Assembly: GCF_000022085.1 (NCBI RefSeq)
Contig: NC_011894.1
Location: forward strand, 4,703,001 to 4,767,000
Source of the DNA: Methylobacterium nodulans ORS 2060
GTDB lineage: Bacteria > Pseudomonadota > Alphaproteobacteria > Rhizobiales > Beijerinckiaceae
Direction of reading: 5' to 3'
DNA length: 64,000 nt
Made by a program: the position numbers and the translations under genes. The first letter of the stretch is position 1. Every line of letters begins with the position of its first letter. The notes under the pieces are model-generated. The model saw only the letters and a list, made by a program, of their open reading frames with translations. It did not search any database and was not told the origin of the DNA. Positions 25,757 to 34,983 of this stretch are shown here, one piece after another.

Positions 25757-27097
25757 TCAGTGAGCCCCGCCCGCCTCCACGAACTTGAACAGGAACACGG
25801 CCGCGATCACCCAGACGATCGGCTTCACCTCCCGCGCCCGTCCCGTGAGGAGCTTCAGCGCCGCGTAGGTGATGAAGCCGAAGGAGACGCCGTTGGCGAT
25901 CGAGTAGGTGAAGGGCATCAGCAGTGCCGTGACGCAGGCGGGGATCACCTCGGTCAGGTCGTCCCAGTCGAGATCCACGAGTTCGTGCAGCATCAGGCAG
26001 GCGACGTAGAACAGGGCCGGCGCCGTGGCGTAGGGCGGCACCGAGCCGGCGAGCGGCGCGAAGAACAGGCAGGCGAGGAACAGCAGAGCCACCGTCGCGG
26101 CCGTGAGCCCGGTGCGCCCGCCCTCCTCGACGCCCGAGGCACTCTCGAGATAGGCCGTGGTGCTCGACGTGCCGAGCAGCGAGCCGATGAAGATCGCGCT
26201 GCTGTCGGCCATGAGCGCCCGGTTGAGCCGGGCCATCCTGCCCTCGACGAGGAGCCCCGCCCGGCTCGCCACGCCCATCAGCGTGCCGGTGGCGTCGAAG
26301 AGTTCGACCAGGAACAGCACCAGCACGACGTTGAGGAGCCCCGTCGAGAGGGCGCCCGACAGGTCGAGGGCGAACAGCGTCGGCGCGATCGAGGGCGGCA
26401 GCGACACCACGCCCTGGAAGCCGTTGCCGGCGACGAGGAAGCTCAGCACCGTGACGGCGAGGATGCTGGCGAGGAGCGCCCCCTTCACCTTCCGCACCGA
26501 CAGCACCGCCACCATGATGAAGCCGAGCACCGCGAGCACCGTACTCGGCTTGTGCAGGTCGCCCATGGTCACGAAGGTGGCGGGGCTCGCCGCCACCACG
26601 CCCGCGTTCTTGAGGGCGATGATCGCGAGAAACAGCCCGATGCCGACCGTGATCGCGATCCGCATCGAGCGCGGGATGCCCCCGATGATGAGGCTGCGCA
26701 GGCCCGTAAGCGTGACGATCAAAAAGCAGACGCCGGAGATGAACACCGCGCCGAGCGCTGCCTGCCAAGTATAGCCCATCTGGAGCACGACCACGTAGGC
26801 GAAATAGGCGTTGAGACCCATGCCGGGCGCGAGCGCGATCGGGTAGTTGGCGAGGAACGCCATGATGAGCGAGCCCAAAGCCGCGACGAGGCAGGTCGCC
26901 ACGAACACCGCACCCTTGGGCATCCCGGCATCGGCCAGGATGCTCGGGTTGATGAAGACGATGTAGGCCATCGTCAGGAAGGTGGTGAACCCCGCGAGCA
27001 CCTCCGTGCGCACGGTCGTGCCGTGCTCCTTCAGGGCGAAGAGCCGCTCCAGCAGGCCCTCCGGCCGGGCGGTCGCGGCGTCACGCGTCATGTCCAT
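25757..27097 (-). CDS. NCS2-family purine permease (AzgA-like)
   Basis: 446 residues with about 12-14 transmembrane helices. The N-terminal motif EVLAGFTTFLTMAYIVFINP and the APGMGLNAYFAY block are diagnostic of AzgA/PbuG-type guanine-hypoxanthine permeases. The short motif DSSAIFIGSLLGTSSTTAY holds the conserved helix-10 substrate residues. The start overlaps the end of the upstream oxidase gene by 17 bases (ATG 27097; ATG 27091 is possible). Context says it imports the purine used by guaD and the xanthine oxidase. Confidence 0.9.
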   Translation of the reverse strand: MDMTRDAATARPEGLLERLFALKEHGTTVRTEVLAGFTTFLTMAYIVFINPSILADAGMPKGAVFVATCLVAALGSLIMAFLANYPIALAPGMGLNAYFAYVVVLQMGYTWQAALGAVFISGVCFLIVTLTGLRSLIIGGIPRSMRIAITVGIGLFLAIIALKNAGVVAASPATFVTMGDLHKPSTVLAVLGFIMVAVLSVRKVKGALLASILAVTVLSFLVAGNGFQGVVSLPPSIAPTLFALDLSGALSTGLLNVVLVLFLVELFDATGTLMGVASRAGLLVEGRMARLNRALMADSSAIFIGSLLGTSSTTAYLESASGVEEGGRTGLTAATVALLFLACLFFAPLAGSVPPYATAPALFYVACLMLHELVDLDWDDLTEVIPACVTALLMPFTYSIANGVSFGFITYAALKLLTGRAREVKPIVWVIAAVFLFKFVEAGGAH

Positions 27098-29849
27098 CGG
27101 GGGTCTCCTGCGTCGCCGCCATCACGGCGCGGTAGATCCGGTCCGGCGCGAAGGGTGTCTGCGTGAGCCGCGCGCCGGTCGCGGCGCGGATCGCGTTGCC
27201 GAGCGCCGCCGCCACCGGGTTGTAGGGGCTCTCGCTCATCGACTTGGCGCCGAGCGGGCCGATTCGGTCATGCGTGTCGGCGAACAGCACCTCGGTGCGG
27301 GGCAGGTCGGCGAAGGCCGGGATGTGGTAGCTGCGGAAGGTCTGCGTGACGACCCGGCCGGCTTCGTCGAGACGCACCGCCTCGTAGAGCGCCGCGCCCA
27401 GCGCCTGCGCCACCCCGCCCTCGATCTGCCCGCGGCACTGCATCGGGTTGAGCACCCGCCCCGCATCCGCCGCATGGACGCTGCGCAGGATGCGCACCTC
27501 GCCGCTCGTCGGATGCACCGCCACCCGGAAGGCCTGGACGTTGAAGGCGACCGAGCGTGGCGTGCCGTCCGCGCGGCCCGTCGCCGCGAGCGGCGCGAGG
27601 TCGCCGAGGGAGACACGGCCCGCGGGCGTCTCGACCGCCCCGCCGACGAGCCGGCAGGCCGCCGCCGCGGTCCCGGTGCGCGCGGCGGCCGCTTCACGGA
27701 TCGCGGCCGCGAGTGCTTCCGCCGCGCGCAGCACCGCCTGCCCGGCCACCACCGTGCCGGTGCTGCCATAGGCCCCCGTGTCGTGGCCGACCGCATCGGT
27801 GTCGGATTGGAGGATCGCGATCCGGGCCGGCACCGTGCCGAGCACCGAGGCGGCGATCTGGCCGTGGATTGTGGTGGTGCCGTTGCCGAACTCGGCGGTG
27901 CCGACGGCGAGCGCATAGGCCCCCTCGCCGTCGAGCGTCAGCCGCGCCTCGGCGAAATGGCCGCGGGGCGGGATCGTGTCGATCATCGCCATCGCCATGC
28001 CCTCGCCGATGCGCCAGCCCGGGCCCGGCGGATCCTCGCCGCCGGGGGAGCGCATGGCGGCCTCAGCCAGGGCGAGGCACTGATCGAGCCCGTAGGAGCC
28101 GTACTCCACGTCGTGCGGTTCGAGGCTCGTGGAGACGAGCGGATCGCCCGGCCGCACGGCATTGCGGCTGCGCATCTCGTAAGGGTCGAGCCTCAGTCCC
28201 CGGGCGAGATCGTCCATGGCGGATTCGACCGCGAAGATCGTCTGGCTGAGGCCGTAGCCCCGGAAGGCCCCCGCCGGCACCGTATGGGTGTAGACGGCAT
28301 AGCCGTCCACCCGCTTGTTCGGGCAGCGATAGACGCTGATGACCTCGTTGCAGCCGTGATGCAGCACGCCGCCCGCGTGATTGGCATAGGCGCCCGTCTC
28401 GGAGAGCACGTCGAGTGCGATCGCCGTGAGCGTGCCGTCGCGGCGCGCGCCGAGCTTCACCCGCACCCGCATCGGATGGCGGGTGGTCGCGCCGACGAAC
28501 TGCTCGGTGCGGGTGAATTCCCATTTCACCGGCCGGCCGGTGCGCAGCACCGCGAGCGCGACGAGGTCCTCGGTCAGCATCTCCTGCTTGCCGCCAAAGC
28601 CGCCGCCGACCCGGCCGCAGACCACCCGGACGCGCTCGCGGTCGAGGCCGAGGAGGGCGCAGAGCGCATCGCGCGTCAGGAACGGCACCTGCGAGCTGGT
28701 GCGCAGGACGAGCCGGCCCGCCTCGTCGAGCCAGCCGATGGCGCCGTGGGTTTCGAGATGGGCGTGCTGGATGCGCTGCGAGCGGTAGGTACCCTCGACC
28801 ACGAGGTCGGCCTCGGCGAAGCCGGCCTCGACATCGCCGATCGCCCCATGCACCTCGGCCGCGAGGTTCGGGTGGGCATGGAGCGGGGGCGCATCCTCGC
28901 CCGGCCGGTCGCGCCCGTCATGGACGAGGGGCGCGTCGGGATCGAAGGCCCGTTCGGGATCGAGCAGGGCCGGGCGGATCGCGTAATCGACGATGAGGGC
29001 CCGCATCCCGGCCTCGGCGGCCCCCTCGCTCTCGGCGACCACGGCCGCCACGCGCTGGCCGACGAAGCGCACCACGCGATCGAGCATCAGGGTGTCGGGT
29101 GCGTCGTCGCGCGGATCCTGGTGCCGCCCGGTCGAGAAGCGCGCTCCCGGCACGTCCTCGTGGGTGAAGACCGCGACGACGCCCGGCACCCGGAGCGCGG
29201 CGCTGCGGTCGATGCGCCGGATCTCCGCATGGGCATGGGGCGAGCGCAGCACCTTCAGATGCAGGGTGCCCTTGAGCGCGAGGTCGAAGGTGTAGCGCGC
29301 CCGCCCGCTGACCAAAGCCGGACCGGCCGGGGCCGGGAGGCTGCGCCCGCAGGGGTCTGCCTCCGGCTCCGCCTCGGCCGACGCCACGCCCGCGATCGCA
29401 CCCGCGCCCGCGATCGCATCCGCGATCGCCCGATAGCCGGTGCAGCGGCAGAGATTGCCCTTGAGCGCCGTGCCGAGGTCGCGCTTCTGCCCCTGGTCGA
29501 GGACGGCGGCGGTCATCACCATGCCGGGCGTGCAGAAGCCGCACTGGAAGCCCTGCGCGGCCAGAAAATCCTCCTGAAGCGGATGCAGCCGCGCCGGCAC
29601 CGGATCGCCGGGCCGGCAGGGGCCGGCGAGCCCCTCGATCGTGGTCACGGCGCGCCCCTCGGCCCGCAGCGCCGGCACGAGGCAGCTATGGACCGGCTCG
29701 CCGTCGAGATGGACCGTGCAGGCGCCGCAATCGCCCGCGTCGCAGCCCTTCTTCACCCCGAACCAGCCGAGGTCGCGCAGGAGCGTGCGCAGGCACTGGC
29801 CGGGGCGGGGCTGCGCGCTCTGGCTCAGCCCGTTGACCGTGAGGATCAT
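27081..29849 (-). CDS. Xanthine-dehydrogenase-like oxidase: [2Fe-2S] domain fused to molybdopterin subunit
   Basis: 922 residues. Residues ~1-160 hold two [2Fe-2S] clusters ([15 protein letters not shown] and CGFCTPGM to LCRCTGY). The rest is the molybdenum-cofactor domain ([44 protein letters not shown]). This fuses the two subunits that are usually separate, while the FAD subunit is a separate gene just upstream. Adjacent guanine deaminase and purine permease argue for hypoxanthine/xanthine oxidation. ATG 29849 is fixed by the ATGA overlap with the FAD gene. Confidence 0.85.
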   Translation of the reverse strand: MILTVNGLSQSAQPRPGQCLRTLLRDLGWFGVKKGCDAGDCGACTVHLDGEPVHSCLVPALRAEGRAVTTIEGLAGPCRPGDPVPARLHPLQEDFLAAQGFQCGFCTPGMVMTAAVLDQGQKRDLGTALKGNLCRCTGYRAIADAIAGAGAIAGVASAEAEPEADPCGRSLPAPAGPALVSGRARYTFDLALKGTLHLKVLRSPHAHAEIRRIDRSAALRVPGVVAVFTHEDVPGARFSTGRHQDPRDDAPDTLMLDRVVRFVGQRVAAVVAESEGAAEAGMRALIVDYAIRPALLDPERAFDPDAPLVHDGRDRPGEDAPPLHAHPNLAAEVHGAIGDVEAGFAEADLVVEGTYRSQRIQHAHLETHGAIGWLDEAGRLVLRTSSQVPFLTRDALCALLGLDRERVRVVCGRVGGGFGGKQEMLTEDLVALAVLRTGRPVKWEFTRTEQFVGATTRHPMRVRVKLGARRDGTLTAIALDVLSETGAYANHAGGVLHHGCNEVISVYRCPNKRVDGYAVYTHTVPAGAFRGYGLSQTIFAVESAMDDLARGLRLDPYEMRSRNAVRPGDPLVSTSLEPHDVEYGSYGLDQCLALAEAAMRSPGGEDPPGPGWRIGEGMAMAMIDTIPPRGHFAEARLTLDGEGAYALAVGTAEFGNGTTTIHGQIAASVLGTVPARIAILQSDTDAVGHDTGAYGSTGTVVAGQAVLRAAEALAAAIREAAAARTGTAAAACRLVGGAVETPAGRVSLGDLAPLAATGRADGTPRSVAFNVQAFRVAVHPTSGEVRILRSVHAADAGRVLNPMQCRGQIEGGVAQALGAALYEAVRLDEAGRVVTQTFRSYHIPAFADLPRTEVLFADTHDRIGPLGAKSMSESPYNPVAAALGNAIRAATGARLTQTPFAPDRIYRAVMAATQETPDGHDA

Positions 29850-30673
29850 GGGCGCGGATCTCCGTCGAGGTCGCGCCGGATCTCCTCGGCGAGGAGGTGG
29901 GTCACGTGGCGGCGCCAGTCGGGCGCGCCGTGGATGTCGTCGTAGTAGAGAGCGTCCGGAATCGCCGCGGCGATCCTCGCCTGCAGGGCGGCTTCGTCCG
30001 GCAGCGTCGGGAAGGCGAGTTGCAGCGGCCGGCGGATCGACGCCGTCACGGTGAGCGCGAAGGCTCCGCCCGGGTCGCGCGTGCCGACGAGAAGCGCACC
30101 CGAGCGGCCGTTGGGGCTGAGCGAGATGCGCCGGAAGGCCGTTCGCCGCCGGAGGGAGGCGGCCGGCAGATCGATGCGGCGCAGGATGTCGCCCGGCTGG
30201 AGCGCGGTCTCCTGCGGCCCCCGCACGAAATCGACCACGGACAGAAGCCGCTCGCTCCCGTCCGGCCGCCAGATCAGGCAGGTGCCGTCGAGGGCCGCAG
30301 TGAGCGCGATCATCGGTCCGGCCGGCAGCGCCATGCAGAGATTCCCGCCGACCGTCGCCATGGTCCAGATCTTGAACGAGCCGAGGAGCGCCCGGCAGCA
30401 CTGGCCGATCAGCGGAGCGGCCATCCAGGCGGAGGGGCACTCGATCCGGTCGAGCTGCGCGAGGGTGCAGGTGGCGGCGATCCGCAATCCCTCGTCGTCG
30501 ATCTCGAGGGGCGTCCAGCCGAGCCGCGAGAGGTCCTGGAGCCGGGCGATCCCGGGCTGCGGCTCGGAGAACAGCCAGGTGCCGCCGGCAAGCCACGCAT
30601 CCCCCTCCCGCCAAGCGGCCAGATCCTCCCGGCTGCGCGGCGTCAGGAGGGCCGTGATCGTGTTGAGGTCCAT
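29846..30673 (-). CDS. FAD-binding subunit of the xanthine-dehydrogenase-like oxidase
   Basis: 275 residues of the PCMH/FAD-binding CO-dehydrogenase-flavoprotein family. WLAGGTWLFSEPQPGI binds the pyrophosphate of FAD, and MATVGGNLCMALPAGPM is the second FAD motif near residue 105. A C-terminal dimerisation domain follows. It passes electrons from the iron-sulfur clusters of the overlapping gene to NAD. First gene of the four-gene purine operon (FAD subunit, Fe-S/Mo subunit, permease, guaD). Confidence 0.85.
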   Translation of the reverse strand: MDLNTITALLTPRSREDLAAWREGDAWLAGGTWLFSEPQPGIARLQDLSRLGWTPLEIDDEGLRIAATCTLAQLDRIECPSAWMAAPLIGQCCRALLGSFKIWTMATVGGNLCMALPAGPMIALTAALDGTCLIWRPDGSERLLSVVDFVRGPQETALQPGDILRRIDLPAASLRRRTAFRRISLSPNGRSGALLVGTRDPGGAFALTVTASIRRPLQLAFPTLPDEAALQARIAAAIPDALYYDDIHGAPDWRRHVTHLLAEEIRRDLDGDPRP

Positions 30674-30954
30674 CCCGCCTCCCGGTCCCGTTCGGTCTCC
30701 GAGCTTACGCAAGAACCCGTCCAACCGCCGCGCTTGCCCGACGGGCTCCCGCGGGGGCCGATCATGACCCGACGCGGCGACCACGACGAGAGGGGGAGGA
30801 GCATCGGGCCTCACGCTATCCCGGGGCTTGCCCCGAGGCGGCGCGGCCGCCGCAAGCGGAGTCGGCTTCGGCGCCCGGGGAGCTTGCGCCGCGGTGACGG
30901 TAATGTCCGCGAGAGTTCCGCGGCAGCCGGATCGGCTCCGCGCCCGACCTCTCA

Positions 30955-31066
30955 TAAGGCTTCCGGTTGACCCGTTCGGAGACAAGAGGGCGCGGGCCCC
31001 CTCTCCCACTCGGGAGAGGGGGTCCCCGCGTGGATTCGTCTCGGAACAGATCAACCGGAAGCCGTA
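30955..31066. repeat. MITE-like inverted-repeat element
   Basis: A 112-bp element with 29-bp arms (30955-30983 and 31038-31066, 25 of 29 matching) around an inner perfect 11-bp hairpin of CCCCCTCTCCC and its complement (30997-31022). It encodes nothing. Its size and nested symmetry suit a non-autonomous mobile or REP-type element. Confidence 0.7.
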
Positions 31067-31149
31067 TCACCGGGCCTGCCAAGAATGCAACCTTGAATTG
31101 CGGTTTCGTGCCCGCGGCCATTCCCGCGGCAGAGGCGGGGACGACGCCT

Positions 31150-31596
31150 TCAACCCGCCTTCGACCGATGGGGAGAGGAACCACCCGTGTCGTCGCGCGC
31201 GAGGCGCAGCAGATCCTGGATGAGGGAGACCACGAGGCGCTCGTGTCGTTCCCGCTCGTCCCAGGCGAACTGGGCCCCCGCCATGAGCGTGGTCGAGACC
31301 TCGTCCAGCAACACCCGCGCCTTGGCCGCGAGCCCGTCCGCCGAGCCCGCCGGCATGGTGGCGACCGCCTCCACGAACCCGTTCCACCCGTCGCAGGCTT
31401 CCTGCCACTCGTCGTCGCTCATGCTGCGCACGACGGCCGGATTGCTCAGCAGGGTATGCAAGGCGATGGCGCGTTCGCAGGTTGCGATCAGCCCGGCATC
31501 GCCGTGATCCGCCGACTCCCGGAGAGGAGCCAGGGTATCCGGGGGGATCCGACGGACCTCCCGAAGGGCACGGCGTTCCGTGAGCATCGCGCGCAT
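31150..31596 (-). CDS. Hypothetical protein
   Basis: 148 residues, no family recognised. It is soluble, helical and rich in acidic residues and Trp (SMSDDEWQEACDGWNGFVEAV in the middle, ending RLARDDTGGSSPHRSKAG). ATG 31596 is chosen because GGAGGT lies four bases upstream. The frame stays open further upstream but without a site. It stands alone between the MITE-like element and mucR. Confidence 0.5.
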   Translation of the reverse strand: MRAMLTERRALREVRRIPPDTLAPLRESADHGDAGLIATCERAIALHTLLSNPAVVRSMSDDEWQEACDGWNGFVEAVATMPAGSADGLAAKARVLLDEVSTTLMAGAQFAWDERERHERLVVSLIQDLLRLARDDTGGSSPHRSKAG

Positions 31597-32153
31597 GGGC
31601 ACCTCCGGTTGATGAATGTGCGGGACCTTGAGCATCGCACATGCCATCTGGGACTGTTGATGGCAGCGTCGAGCAAGCGCGATCATCGGTGTCCGCCGTG
31701 CAACGCGCGCGGGAGCGACGCTCGTCAAGGCGAAGGTGCCATCTTGCTCCATTCCAGCTTGGGATCGACCAGTCCAGACCAGCCGTCTCGAGCCTCCTCG
31801 AAGCTCCGAAGAGGATAGGCGGGCCGTCCCCGGTGCCTATCAACCAGCCGCGATCTCGTTGCCAGTGTGGGACTGCGGGCCGCCACGGCCGAAACCGGGT
31901 GCTCCGGGGCAGTACGACCTGGGCGATACATGCGTCATGACGCTCGCCTTGCGTGTATCTCCGGCAGGCCAGTGACGACTTGCCGCACCGCAGCATGATG
32001 CGGCAGCGCGCCGCACAATCGCGGTCGAGGCCCGGTGCGTTATCCCTGCCGAATTTCTACGCAGCGTCCGGAACCCGCATTGACTTCCGGGATGCCGTCG
32101 ATAGTCAGGCGTTGACGGCGTAACTCTTTGTATCGATCAGGTTTGTACTGGCT
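31597..32153. other. Non-coding stretch upstream of mucR
   Basis: About 560 bases without a convincing gene on either strand. GC falls toward 32.1 kb, consistent with a mucR control region, since MucR proteins bind AT-rich DNA, commonly including their own promoters. I could not define hexamers with confidence. Confidence 0.4.
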
Positions 32154-32573
32154 ATGGCGTCCGAGCTCACCCTGATGACAGCCGACATCATCGCTTTGTA
32201 TCTGATAAACAATGCGTGCTCGACGCAAGAACTGCCGGAGTTGATCCGATCGGTCCATTCCGCCCTGGAGGACATCGAGCGGACGTCGAAGCCAGTCGAG
32301 GTGCAGGAAGCGCCGCCGGTTCCGATCGAGACGACTGTGACGCCAGACTACATCATCAGCCTCGAGGACGGAAAACCCTATAAGACGCTCGGGCGTCACC
32401 TTCACACGCGTGGCCTCACCCCCGAGCAGTATCGCCGGAAATGGGGCCTTCCGCCGGATTACCCGATGATCGCGCCGACCTACGCGGCCGAGCGGGCGGC
32501 CCTGGCCAAGCGCGGCGGCTTCGGTCGCAAGGCGGCGGCCGATGTGCAGCCGGCCCCGAACGAGGCGGAGTGA
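32154..32573 (+). CDS. mucR: MucR/Ros-family zinc-finger transcriptional regulator
   Basis: 139 residues. An N-terminal helical oligomerisation region (MTADIIALYLINNACSTQELPELI) is followed by the Ros/MucR core VTPDYIISLEDGKPYKTLGRHL, then HTRGLTPEQYRRKWGLP and DYPMIAPTYAAERAALAKR. The canonical Cys ligands of the Ros zinc finger are absent: the position usually reading CLEDGK is SLEDGK. This occurs in several MucR homologues. It controls exopolysaccharide, motility and cell-cycle genes in relatives. Confidence 0.92.
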   Translation: MASELTLMTADIIALYLINNACSTQELPELIRSVHSALEDIERTSKPVEVQEAPPVPIETTVTPDYIISLEDGKPYKTLGRHLHTRGLTPEQYRRKWGLPPDYPMIAPTYAAERAALAKRGGFGRKAAADVQPAPNEAE

Positions 32574-32596
32574 CGCTGAGCAGACTTGGCGGGCAG

Positions 32597-32678
32597 GCCA
32601 CCGCTTCGTCCGCTCAGGCTTTTGATGTGTCGCAGGTTTTTGACGGAAAACCGCAACGCACTGTTCCGAAACCTGCTT
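32597..32678 (+). repeat. 82-bp dispersed intergenic repeat, copy 2
   Basis: 80 of 82 bases are identical to 7923-8004. Here the left half of the 22-bp palindrome is degenerate (around 32576-32595). The unit fills the space between the mucR stop and the convergent methyltransferase stop, as a terminator would. Confidence 0.9.
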
Positions 32679-32684
32679 GGGCGA

Positions 32685-33533
32685 TCAGCGCGCCGGGAGG
32701 GCGAGGAGGTCGGCATGGCCGATCACCGCCGCGCGATCCGGGCCGGTGCGGGCCTCCCGCCAGGCGATGACCTGCTCCGGCGCAACGAGGCCCGTCTCCT
32801 GCACCGCCGCGGCTTTGCCCGCAGCCAACCGGTCGAGGAGGGGGCCCTCGCGAAGGCGCCAGGGACTTGGCCCCCGCAGGGTCCGGTAGCCCGACCGGGC
32901 GAAGGCCCGCTCCAGCACCTCCGTCGCCTGCGGGCCTGCGGCCGGTCCGAACCCCTTGTCGCGAATCTGATGCGTCAGGAAGGCGGTCTGGACCGCGGCA
33001 TCGGCCGGATGCGGCGGGGTCCAGCGCTCGGCGCCATCGTAGGTGAGGGCGGTGTAGAAGGCCGCGCCGGCCGCCGCCACGGCCCGTACCGCCGCGTCGA
33101 TCCAGCGTTCCGACACGAGGTCGAACAGGGCCGCCGCCGTGACGAGATCGGCCGGCATGGCCGGATCGAGCACGGCGCCGAGGCCGGAGGCGAGGTCGCG
33201 GGCGTGGCAGGACACCCGCAGCACCCGCCCCGCCCGCCGCAGGACGAGGTCGTCCCCATCCGTCGTGCTGTGCTCCGCCCAGTCCGCAAGGGCGGCGCGC
33301 GCCGCCGCGAGCAGCGCCCGGTCGTGGTCGATCAGGCACCAATGCTGGCGGTCCGGCAGATGCCCGGCGAGCGCCCGCAGGTTCGAGCCCGTGCCGCAGC
33401 CGAGGTCGAGGACGCGGATCGGCTCGGTTCGCGCCGCCAGGGCGCGACCGAGCGCGGCCATGAGAGCGGGATCGCGGGCGGCATGGTCGGCCGGCTCGCG
33501 CAGGGCGAGCCATTCGGGGCTGAAACCCGTCAC
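32685..33533 (-). CDS. Class I SAM-dependent methyltransferase, last gene of a pterin-like/glycosyl operon
   Basis: 282 residues. The SAM-binding motif is PIRVLDLGCGTGSNLRALAGHLP with acidic ribose ligand in WCLIDHDRALL and post-motif ADLVTAAALFDLVSERWI. The start codon is GTG 33533, overlapping the stop of the glycosyltransferase by GTGA. The acceptor is unknown. Cotranscription with a PTPS homologue, an MDR dehydrogenase and a GT4 enzyme suggests it decorates the same small molecule. Confidence 0.82.
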   Translation of the reverse strand: MTGFSPEWLALREPADHAARDPALMAALGRALAARTEPIRVLDLGCGTGSNLRALAGHLPDRQHWCLIDHDRALLAAARAALADWAEHSTTDGDDLVLRRAGRVLRVSCHARDLASGLGAVLDPAMPADLVTAAALFDLVSERWIDAAVRAVAAAGAAFYTALTYDGAERWTPPHPADAAVQTAFLTHQIRDKGFGPAAGPQATEVLERAFARSGYRTLRGPSPWRLREGPLLDRLAAGKAAAVQETGLVAPEQVIAWREARTGPDRAAVIGHADLLALPAR

Positions 33534-34582
33534 GGGCGCGCGCCCCGCAGGCAGGCCGCCACCGCCGCTGCCGTGTCGGCCCAGCGCGGCAGGAGCTGGC
33601 CGGCGGCCCAGGACGCCTCCGCGGCGGCGCGCCGCGCGTCGGGATCGGCGATCAGGCGGCGCAGCGCCGCGCGTAAGGAAGCGATGTCGCCGGGCGGCAC
33701 CGTGAGGCCGGCGGCCACCGGCACGGTCTCGGCCGCGGCCCCGCCACTCGTCGCCACGACGGGGAGGCCCCGGGCCAGGGCTTCCGCGAGCGCCATGCCG
33801 TAGCCCTCGAAGAGCGACGCCGAGACCAGCAGGTCCGCCTCGGCATAGAGGCGGTCGAGAACCTCGCCCGACACCGCCCCGGCGAGCCGGATGCGATCGC
33901 CGAGCCCCTGCTCGGTCACGGTCTGCCGCAGGGCCGCGGCGCAGGCGGGGGCCCGGTCGAGGGCGCCCGCGATGGTCAGGTGCCAGTCGAGGTCGCGCAA
34001 TCCGTCGAGCGCCTCCGCGAGCAGGTGATGGGCCTTGCGTGGCGTCACCGTGCCGACCGCCAGCAGGGAGACGGGACCCCCCTGCCTGAAGGGCGTTCGT
34101 CCGGCCGGCATTGTGCCGGGCTCCGCCACGGTGATCCGATCCGGCGGCACCCCGAAGTCGCGCATCAGCAACGCGCCGGTGAAGCGGCTCGTCGCGACGA
34201 CGCGATGCGCCAGCGCCAGGGCGGCGCGCTCACTCGCCCGGAGCGCCTCGGCGCGGGCAGGGGACAGGCCGGTCTCCAGGCAGAGCGGGTGATGCACCAG
34301 GGCGACGAGCGGCCGGTCGCCCGCCGCCCGGATCACCGGCTCGGGCAGGGCACCGTAGGCGAGGCCATCCACCAGCAGGGCGGCGCCGGCGGGCAGGCGA
34401 GCGAAAGCGGCTTTCGTCCGCGCCAGATCCGCGGCGGATGGGTCTGGAAAGGAGCCGGGCAGGGGCAGGGGCACGGCGCTCAGGCCGCAGGCCGGCCATT
34501 CCGCGAGCAGGCGGCGCGCATAGGCGTAGCCGCCGGTCGGCGCGTCGAGATCGCCCGGAACCGCGAAGACGGCGTCGATCAC
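33530..34582 (-). CDS. Glycosyltransferase family 4 (GT-B)
   Basis: 350 residues. The N-terminal Rossmann-like half (FAVPGDLDAPTGGYAYARRLL, with the GG acceptor loop) and the C-terminal donor-binding half (LLAVGTVTPRKAHHLLAEAL, then LVSASLFEGYGMALAEALARGLPVV in two pieces). The EGYGMALAEA motif carries the EX7E-type glutamate residues of GT4 enzymes. The start is GTG 34582, overlapping the PTPS homologue's stop by GTGA. Donor and acceptor are unknown. Confidence 0.85.
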   Translation of the reverse strand: MIDAVFAVPGDLDAPTGGYAYARRLLAEWPACGLSAVPLPLPGSFPDPSAADLARTKAAFARLPAGAALLVDGLAYGALPEPVIRAAGDRPLVALVHHPLCLETGLSPARAEALRASERAALALAHRVVATSRFTGALLMRDFGVPPDRITVAEPGTMPAGRTPFRQGGPVSLLAVGTVTPRKAHHLLAEALDGLRDLDWHLTIAGALDRAPACAAALRQTVTEQGLGDRIRLAGAVSGEVLDRLYAEADLLVSASLFEGYGMALAEALARGLPVVATSGGAAAETVPVAAGLTVPPGDIASLRAALRRLIADPDARRAAAEASWAAGQLLPRWADTAAAVAACLRGARP

Positions 34583-34983
34583 GGATCGAGCGGCCCCTCG
34601 CACCAGGCGCGGGCGACATGCGATTCGTGCAGGGTCACACGCAGGCGCGACACGCCCTCGCCGCCCGGCCCGAGATCGCCCGCCCGGACGGCCGCCGCCA
34701 TCGCCCGGTGGATATGGCCGCAGAGGAATTCGGTGGTGGTGTTGATGCCGGCGAAGTCCGGCAGGTCGTCGAGGTTGCAGTAGTTGAGCGGGGCGAGGAT
34801 CCGCTTCAGCACCTCGCCGGCCCGCCCGATATCGACCACGACGCCCTCCGGCGTGAGGCTCTCGCGGAAGAAGGCCACGTCGACCACGAAGGTCGCCCCG
34901 TGCAGCGCCTGGGCCGGGCCGAACAGCGCGCCCCGGAAGCTGTGGGCGATCATCACGTGGTCGCGGACTTCGACGGCGTACAT
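34579..34983 (-). CDS. Degenerate 6-pyruvoyl/6-carboxy-tetrahydropterin synthase homologue
   Basis: 134 residues with the PTPS/QueD fold: MIAHSF matches the first zinc His block, LHGATFVVDV the HGHxF block, GVVVDIG and NTTTEFL the substrate-pocket strand and helix, and TLHESHVAR the pterin-anchoring Glu. Against canonical QueD the catalytic Cys is Ala/Gln, HGH is HGA (one zinc ligand lost), and the LDHHYLND catalytic His/Asp segment reads LNYCNLDD. It probably binds a pterin-like ligand but does different chemistry. Coupled on both sides (TGATG upstream, GTGA downstream). Confidence 0.75.
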   Translation of the reverse strand: MYAVEVRDHVMIAHSFRGALFGPAQALHGATFVVDVAFFRESLTPEGVVVDIGRAGEVLKRILAPLNYCNLDDLPDFAGINTTTEFLCGHIHRAMAAAVRAGDLGPGGEGVSRLRVTLHESHVARAWCEGPLDP

